Part shown: piece by piece, positions 7,858-12,036 of the stretch
Position numbering within the stretch: the stretch's first letter is position 1
Layout: the number at the start of each line of letters is the position of its first letter
Assembly: GCA_004151065.3 (NCBI GenBank)
Contig: NWUY0300064239.1
Location: forward strand, 1-12,036
Origin: Larix sibirica
Lineage: Eukaryota > Streptophyta > Pinopsida > Pinales > Pinaceae
Reading direction: 5' to 3'
Length of the DNA: 12,036 nt
Program-made: the position numbers and the translations under genes
Notes under the pieces: model-generated
The model's database searches: none
What the model saw: only the letters and a program-made list of their open reading frames with translations
Told to the model about the DNA's origin: nothing

Positions 7858-9294
7858 CACATGCCATTTTGTGATTAAGACAAAACCTAAAAAGCACCAT
7901 AAGAGGAGTTCCCTAATTCTAAAGTTTCTATCTCTTTCGTATCATTATTTTATTAAGTAGGGCTTGATCTGGTAGGTATAAATAAAGGAAATATTAATTT
8001 GCAAAATGCATGGTTGGAAGTGTGGGATTTCTCCTCCAAGCCTAGATGAAGATATTTTTCTTATGGACTAGATTCCCAAAAATAGCATAAGATAATAAGA
8101 TATAGTATTCCGACAACTTAAGAATGCAATAAAAAGATGAATAACCAACCTCTCCAAGGGGGAAACCTTCTTTACAGTGTAATTCAGATACAAAACAAGA
8201 TGATATGAGATGAGATGATTCCAAAATAGATCTCCTTGGTGTATGTGAGTGTATAAATTGTACAATTGCATATCTATAGCCTCCATAATTACAATTAAGG
8301 TCCTAGTTGACCAATAAAGATAATGAAAATATAAAATAGTNTAAAGACAATACTAATATAATAATAGAAATGTAATGTCACAATATATAGGGCTTAACAT
8401 TTTTGGGAAAAATAAGTTAAGGGGCATTTCAACGTGAGGTTCTTCATCTTTCTTTGTTTTCTCGGATCAATTTGATGGTTGGAAATTGCCAGTACAAATT
8501 TTCTAGAGTAATATTTGTAGAAGGGCGTTTTTGGCTCCAATAAGAGGATGTTAAGGCTGAGGTGAAACCCTCCCTTTGTATCGCTTCAATAATTGTATCT
8601 ATTGGAGGATATTTTTTGTTGTAGCATTCCCATTAGGGTTTTTGTTTTCTTTTTCAGGGTTTTCCTTAATAAGGTTGAAGGTTAGGTGTGGCATGCTTAA
8701 GGTTCTCTTGATTTTTGGGTGAAATCATACTTGTAGTATGATGTATTGTTCATTTTTCATCCTATGAAGGAGGATTCCTAATATTATATACTTAATTTAT
8801 GGTTTCATATGTGGTCTTTATTTACTTATTCATTGTTTCATGTCATTGCTTAAATGTTTTTTAACTTATTGTTAGGAGCATCTTTGGAAAGGCTCTCCTT
8901 AATTTTATGCATATTAAAGTAAATCTACATGGTTAGTTAAATCATGTTTCTAATGCGATAACTATGCCTCCTTCATAGTATTTGAACCATCTTGATTGTT
9001 GATCATGACTCCATCACCCAATTGGATAGTAAATAGTCTTGGCAATCTACCATCCCTTAAATTCTAAACAATATCATAAACACCTTTTTTAGGTTTCCCT
9101 CCTTGTTTCAAAGGAGAGTCAATCTAAAGTGAGAGAAAGAGTTGTTAGGGTGGAAGTGCTCAACCTTATTAAGTGCTTCTAGGGTTGAAATTGGGTTTGG
9201 GAATTTGAATATATTTGGGTGGAAGTTTGGGAAGTAATAGGTCAAATAGGGCTATGATATCTAGGCATAAATCACTCTATTTTCACTCTTTTTT

Positions 9295-9330
9295 AGGGTG
9301 GTCATTTCATGCGGATGGAATGACCACTCT
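9295..9330. repeat. 16-bp hairpin with a 4-base loop
   Basis: AGGGTGGTCATTTCAT (9295-9310), loop GCGG (9311-9314), and ATGGAATGACCACTCT (9315-9330) pair over 16 positions, with two G:T-type pairs and no bulge. The core TGGTCATT/AATGACCA is perfect. It stands out in this AT-rich region. It may be the relic of a terminal inverted repeat or a foldback element, or a chance palindrome. Confidence 0.7.
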
Positions 9331-9569
9331 CTTACACCACTAGCCTATTTGGTTTGTTGTCTCATTGGGTGTTAAAAAAAAGTGTATGTGCATAAACTAT
9401 TTCATTCAATATGTTATTTACCTTCAAAATTAGATATGAATACCTTGCATAATTTTTTTTGGAATCTGCTCCCTTGGTCTTGAAGGAACAATGGATGGAT
9501 TGGTTGATAGGAATTAGATGTTATCTCTCATACAATGTCCTTCCTTTGAGGGTATGGTTGACAAGTAGC

Positions 9570-9960
9570 AATAATTTAGTGCAATTTAAATGAAGTGGTC
9601 CATAAATAAACTGAAGGCATTTGTCTAGCCCTAAAAAATGGTCCTTTTAATGAGGAGAGACAAATTTGAGCAACCACATTTTATTTGTAGATGAATTCAT
9701 TGAGGAAAATGTGCCCAACTGTGTGCATACCTACATTGTTGAATATGGATGATCAATCGCTAAATAATTTTTCAAATCCCAAACCACTGAGGAATATGGG
9801 AAAAAACATTATTTCCATCAAAACCATGATTGGTCATTTTATTAGTTAGGAGAAGATTGAAAGTGAATTTTACAATCACTATAAGTTGATGTTTCAATGT
9901 CAAGGATAAATGGAGTATGGTATGATAATGCAATGTCATCTTTACATAGTTCTAACTTAG
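9570..9960 (+). pseudogene. LINE ORF2 pre-RT linker, degraded
   Basis: The helical linker before the reverse transcriptase becomes recognisable at about 9740 as FFKSQTTEEYGKK, matching the family pattern of a GDxNTKFF-like stretch followed by SQTT and basic residues. In a neighbouring frame comes NIISIKTMIGHFIS, then EKIESEFYNHYKLMFQC, matching the usual I-x-S-I-x-D-x-x-G and the E-EFYNHYKxLF segment. Weaker similarity (ALKNGPFNEERQI, about 9625-9672) suggests the linker may begin near 9570. Several stops and frame changes are present. Confidence 0.55.
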
Positions 9961-10920
9961 GTATCAGAAGAAAATAAAAGGGCCTACAACCTATATTTGA
10001 GGTTGGATGATTTGACATTATCCCTTTTTGAGTTTCTAGATTACAATGTCCCTAGATTGGATGGATTCCTATCTGAATTCTAGAAGGAAATGTGGCAAGT
10101 TAGCATACTTAACCTATTGCAAGTGTATATGGAAGTAGTGAGAATTTATACATTAGGGGTGGGAATCAACCATTAATGGATAAAAAAATTCATTCCTAAG
10201 GTTGAGGACCCTAAATTAATTTCAAGTTGGAGGTTTAATCATATCTTACCGAACACTTCCTATAAAAGTATGGTCAATGCTTTGTAATTATGAACTAGGC
10301 ACATTCTATATATAAAAATAGTTTGACATGAGTACACTAGACTTGTATTGGGTTGCTATATGTTGGATAATGCCAATGCACTATGGGATGGTGTGATTGG
10401 AAATTTTAGGATACAATATGGTTAGATGGAATGAACTTTTATTCTTTCTATTTTGGAGGTGGGATTTGTATCCTTTTTCATTGGCACAATTGAGACCTTG
10501 TTTGTTGAGGATTCTACTTGTCCATCCATAAACATTTACAAGTCTAAGAAAATTGGTATATTTCTGTCTATCTAATATGGGTTCCCATTGGCACATGCCC
10601 TTTATGTTTTGTTTTTTGAGGGCTTAGGATATATGTTATGTAACGAGGTGTAACAAGGTATTACCAAAGGCATTACCTTCCCAAGGATTGATCTTAGTAG
10701 ACTTGTAAATGGCCACTTTGACAGAAACAAATTTATCACCATTTTAAATACGAAACCTCATGGAAAATTATTATGGAATGCATGGATACCTTTTTTGTTT
10801 CTTTGGATCTAATATATAATGGTTTAAAATTCATTATTATAGACTTAGTTAACTCCACACTCCCAATTGGTTGGAGGCCAAGGTTTGACATGGATACAAT
10901 CTTGCTAAGTGTTCAATTTT
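9961..10920 (+). pseudogene. LINE ORF2 reverse transcriptase, inactivated
   Basis: One plus frame from 9961 carries the RT signature for about 780 bases: VSEENKRA, RLDGFLSEF then a TAG (10081), EMWQ, a TAA (10174), WIKKFIPKVEDPKLISSWR, LPNTSYKSM, stops at 10285, 10291 and 10324, then LGCYMLDNANALWDGV. In place of the expected VDFEKAYDRVEW it reads IQYG, stop, ME, stop, so the first catalytic Asp motif is gone. LETLF-like and FPLAHALYVL (for GCPLAPALYVL) segments follow, then LVNGHFDRNKFITILN, where the FADD box should stand (FDRN at 10717-10728). After about 10740 the frame changes, with MECMDTF in another frame. The enzyme copies LINE RNA into DNA at the nick. This copy lacks all three catalytic aspartates. 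Confidence 0.85.
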
Positions 10921-11988
10921 TTCGGAATCCCTTTTGCTTCCCAGGACTCTTCTAAATATCTATAGGAGAAGGTGGTTTCTAGGATCAGGAAAAAGGTTGA
11001 TAATTGGATAATGAATCCTTTGGATTGGATGGTCCAATTGCATAATATGGACCAATGTGTTGGCTTCTACCCTTGTAATTTGGTGTTCATGGTGAGTGCC
11101 CTCTAGAAACTCAAGAGGATTGAAAATATTTGAGGAATTATTTTGGGCTAATAATGTTGGAGACAAGGGATTCCATGGAGTTAGCTAGGATTTGTGTTGA
11201 ATGCTAATAAGGGTGGGTTGGGTATTATCAAGGGACTTATTCAAGAACGAGCTTTATGCACCAAAAGGGTTATTTGAGGCATGGGAGGAAAGGAGTCTTA
11301 TAAAGTTCTATTAAGGATCAAAATTTGGAATGGTTCTTTGTTGGGAAAGAAATCATGGAAAAACACATCTCTCTATACACATGTTACTAACATTGACTTG
11401 GTTAATAGCTAGAACATTTTTGGCTCAAAGCATACATAAGAGTAGGGAGGTCATTACTCCTTTATTAACCTCAATAGATCTCTCATTATGAATGGGATTG
11501 CATTTTAGTATGGTTGTATCTTATCCTTGAGAGAGATGGAAATTAATTGGTTGAAAGCCCTTTGTTCTCCCTTTGGTTTTTTAAAAAATGCATAATTTTA
11601 AGGCCTTATTTGAAAGCCATGTAGGGGAATGGATCCAATGCCATACTAAGTTAATTTCTTTTTTGGGTTTTCAAACCTTGAAAAGTTCATACTTGGAAGA
11701 GTGCGAGGATTGATTTTGGATTACCTATTCCTTAAGATAAGATTGTGAGTCTTCTCATGTGTGGTGGCATGAATAAATCCTTCACCAAATACACTATTGT
11801 TTATGACTATAAGTGTATTTTATCAAGGAAACTTCTTGATGGCCATCCAAAGAAAAATTTGCACCTAATATCCAGCAAAATATCCTACCTTTTTTGTTGT
11901 ATATCCTATGGAATCCTACATGCTAAAACCTATGAAATCCTTATTTATCTAGTCGTTAGTTATAACAGGTCATTTGTAAGATATAAGG
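10921..11988 (+). pseudogene. LINE ORF2 RT thumb and post-RT region, degraded
   Basis: From 10921 the frame reads FGIPFASQDSSKYL, a TAG at 10963-10965 where Trp is expected, then EKVVSRIRKKVDNWIMNPL, the conserved block just after the RT palm. Further on are KLKRIENI, NANKGGLGIIKGLIQERALC (matching the usual GGLGxxxL..QxxAL), KESYKVLLRIKIW and KKSWKNTSL, all familiar from plant LINEs. LREMEINWLKALCSPFGFLK at about 11528-11585 continues it. Beyond about 11600 similarity is weak: a frame at 11745-11993 with SFTKYTIVYDYKCILSRKLL may be the next LINE segment. The element stops at 11988, where an LTR-like sequence begins. Confidence 0.7.
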
Positions 11989-12036
11989 TGTAATACCCTC
12001 TATTTTAGCCCCTGGACATATTATTATTGTTGTTAT
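11989..12036. mobile_element. Start of a probable LTR, cut by the window edge
   Basis: The sequence begins TGTAATACCCTCTATTTTAG. Many plant LTRs, especially Ty3/gypsy ones, start TGTAATACCC or TGTGATACCC and continue with a T-rich run and GCCC, as here. It interrupts the LINE, and the five preceding bases TAAGG (11984-11988) would be the target-site duplication. Only 48 bases are visible, so orientation and family cannot be settled, and it could be the end of an element on the other strand. Confidence 0.45.

Larger units (their letters stand above)
5930..9550. mobile_element. Presumed insertion of unknown type within the LINE
   Basis: About 3.6 kb separates the endonuclease and pre-RT parts of one LINE and shows no LINE similarity in any frame I read. 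It contains an unrecognised coding-like fragment (7370-7857), a strong hairpin (9295-9330) and one undetermined base (N at 8341). I searched by eye for LTR pairs, primer-binding sites, terminal inverted repeats and flanking duplications and found none convincing. It may be a decayed DNA transposon, a fragment of a retroelement, or several nested insertions. The boundaries are only where LINE similarity fades. Confidence 0.45.
4160..11988 (+). mobile_element. LINE (L1-type) remnant, ORF1 to post-RT, interrupted by an insert
   Basis: Plus-strand domains occur in the canonical LINE order: DUF4283-like ORF1, linker, endonuclease, pre-RT linker, reverse transcriptase and post-RT region. Between the endonuclease (ends about 5925) and the pre-RT linker (clear from about 9740, perhaps from 9570) lie about 3.6 kb of non-LINE sequence, where an intact element would have a few hundred bases. 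The element is cut at 11989 by the start of an LTR-like sequence, so its zf-RVT and RNase H parts are not seen. It is of the same general type as the minus-strand LINE at 1-1540 but faces the other way. It has many stops and frameshifts and is long dead. Confidence 0.8.

Noticed and set aside
8042-8286. Two overlapping minus-strand hydrophobic frames that could suggest a membrane protein
   Set aside because: The hydrophobicity follows from AT-rich composition. Both overlap each other in different frames and show no family motif.
8341-8341. Undetermined base (N)
   Set aside because: It is a sequencing or assembly ambiguity in non-coding DNA and has no effect on any call.
10773-10955. Plus-strand frame MECMDTFFVSLDL... 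as a small gene
   Set aside because: Its start matches the LINE RT block after the FADD box (M-x-C-L-D-T-F), and it sits between other RT segments, so it is part of the decayed RT.
1-12036. A host protein-coding gene with introns
   Set aside because: Every recognisable coding stretch is of retrotransposon origin except the unidentified 7370-7857 fragment, and no convincing chain of exons was seen on either strand.

Overview
The window looks like intergenic nuclear DNA of a large-genome seed plant. It is AT-rich, has no intact gene, and is filled with decayed retrotransposons. The LINE fragments read like the RNase H-bearing L1-type LINEs I associate with gymnosperms and conifers. That assignment rests on remembered family patterns, not on a search. 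I see no bacterial or organellar genes, no tRNA or rRNA gene, no CRISPR array, and no open frame longer than about 110 codons.

Layout. (1) About 1-1540, minus strand: the 3' part of a LINE ORF2, with the post-RT region, a zf-RVT-like Cys motif and a C-terminal RNase H domain, broken by stops and frameshifts. (2) About 1544-3190, minus strand: pieces of a Ty1/copia-type element, namely a gag N-terminus directly abutting the LINE, a long leader holding a tRNA-like (SINE-like) Pol III box pair, a primer-binding-site-like sequence at 2768-2778, and a probable LTR starting at 2779 with a TATA-like box. (3) About 3200-4150: mostly unassigned, with one short acidic coding-like stretch. (4) About 4160-5925, plus strand: a second LINE, with ORF1 (DUF4283-like), a linker, and the ORF2 endonuclease domain. 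(5) About 5930-9550: roughly 3.6 kb that does not read as LINE, probably an insertion inside ORF2. It holds one unrecognised coding-like fragment (7370-7857) and a 16-bp hairpin (9295-9330). (6) About 9570-11988, plus strand: the same LINE resumes with the pre-RT linker, reverse transcriptase and post-RT region. (7) 11989-12036: the first 48 bases of what looks like another LTR (TGTAATACCC...), cutting into the LINE.

Nothing here is likely to work. The endonuclease has lost its QE glutamate, the reverse transcriptase has lost its first Asp motif and its FADD box, and the RNase H has lost two of four catalytic residues. Many premature stops sit where Trp or Arg is expected, as C-to-T decay of methylated, silenced DNA would produce. 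The window is mainly of interest as a layered record of insertions: an old LINE, a copia element, a 3.6-kb unknown insert and a later LTR element. I found no new biological system. The unknown insert and its coding-like fragment are the best targets for a search.
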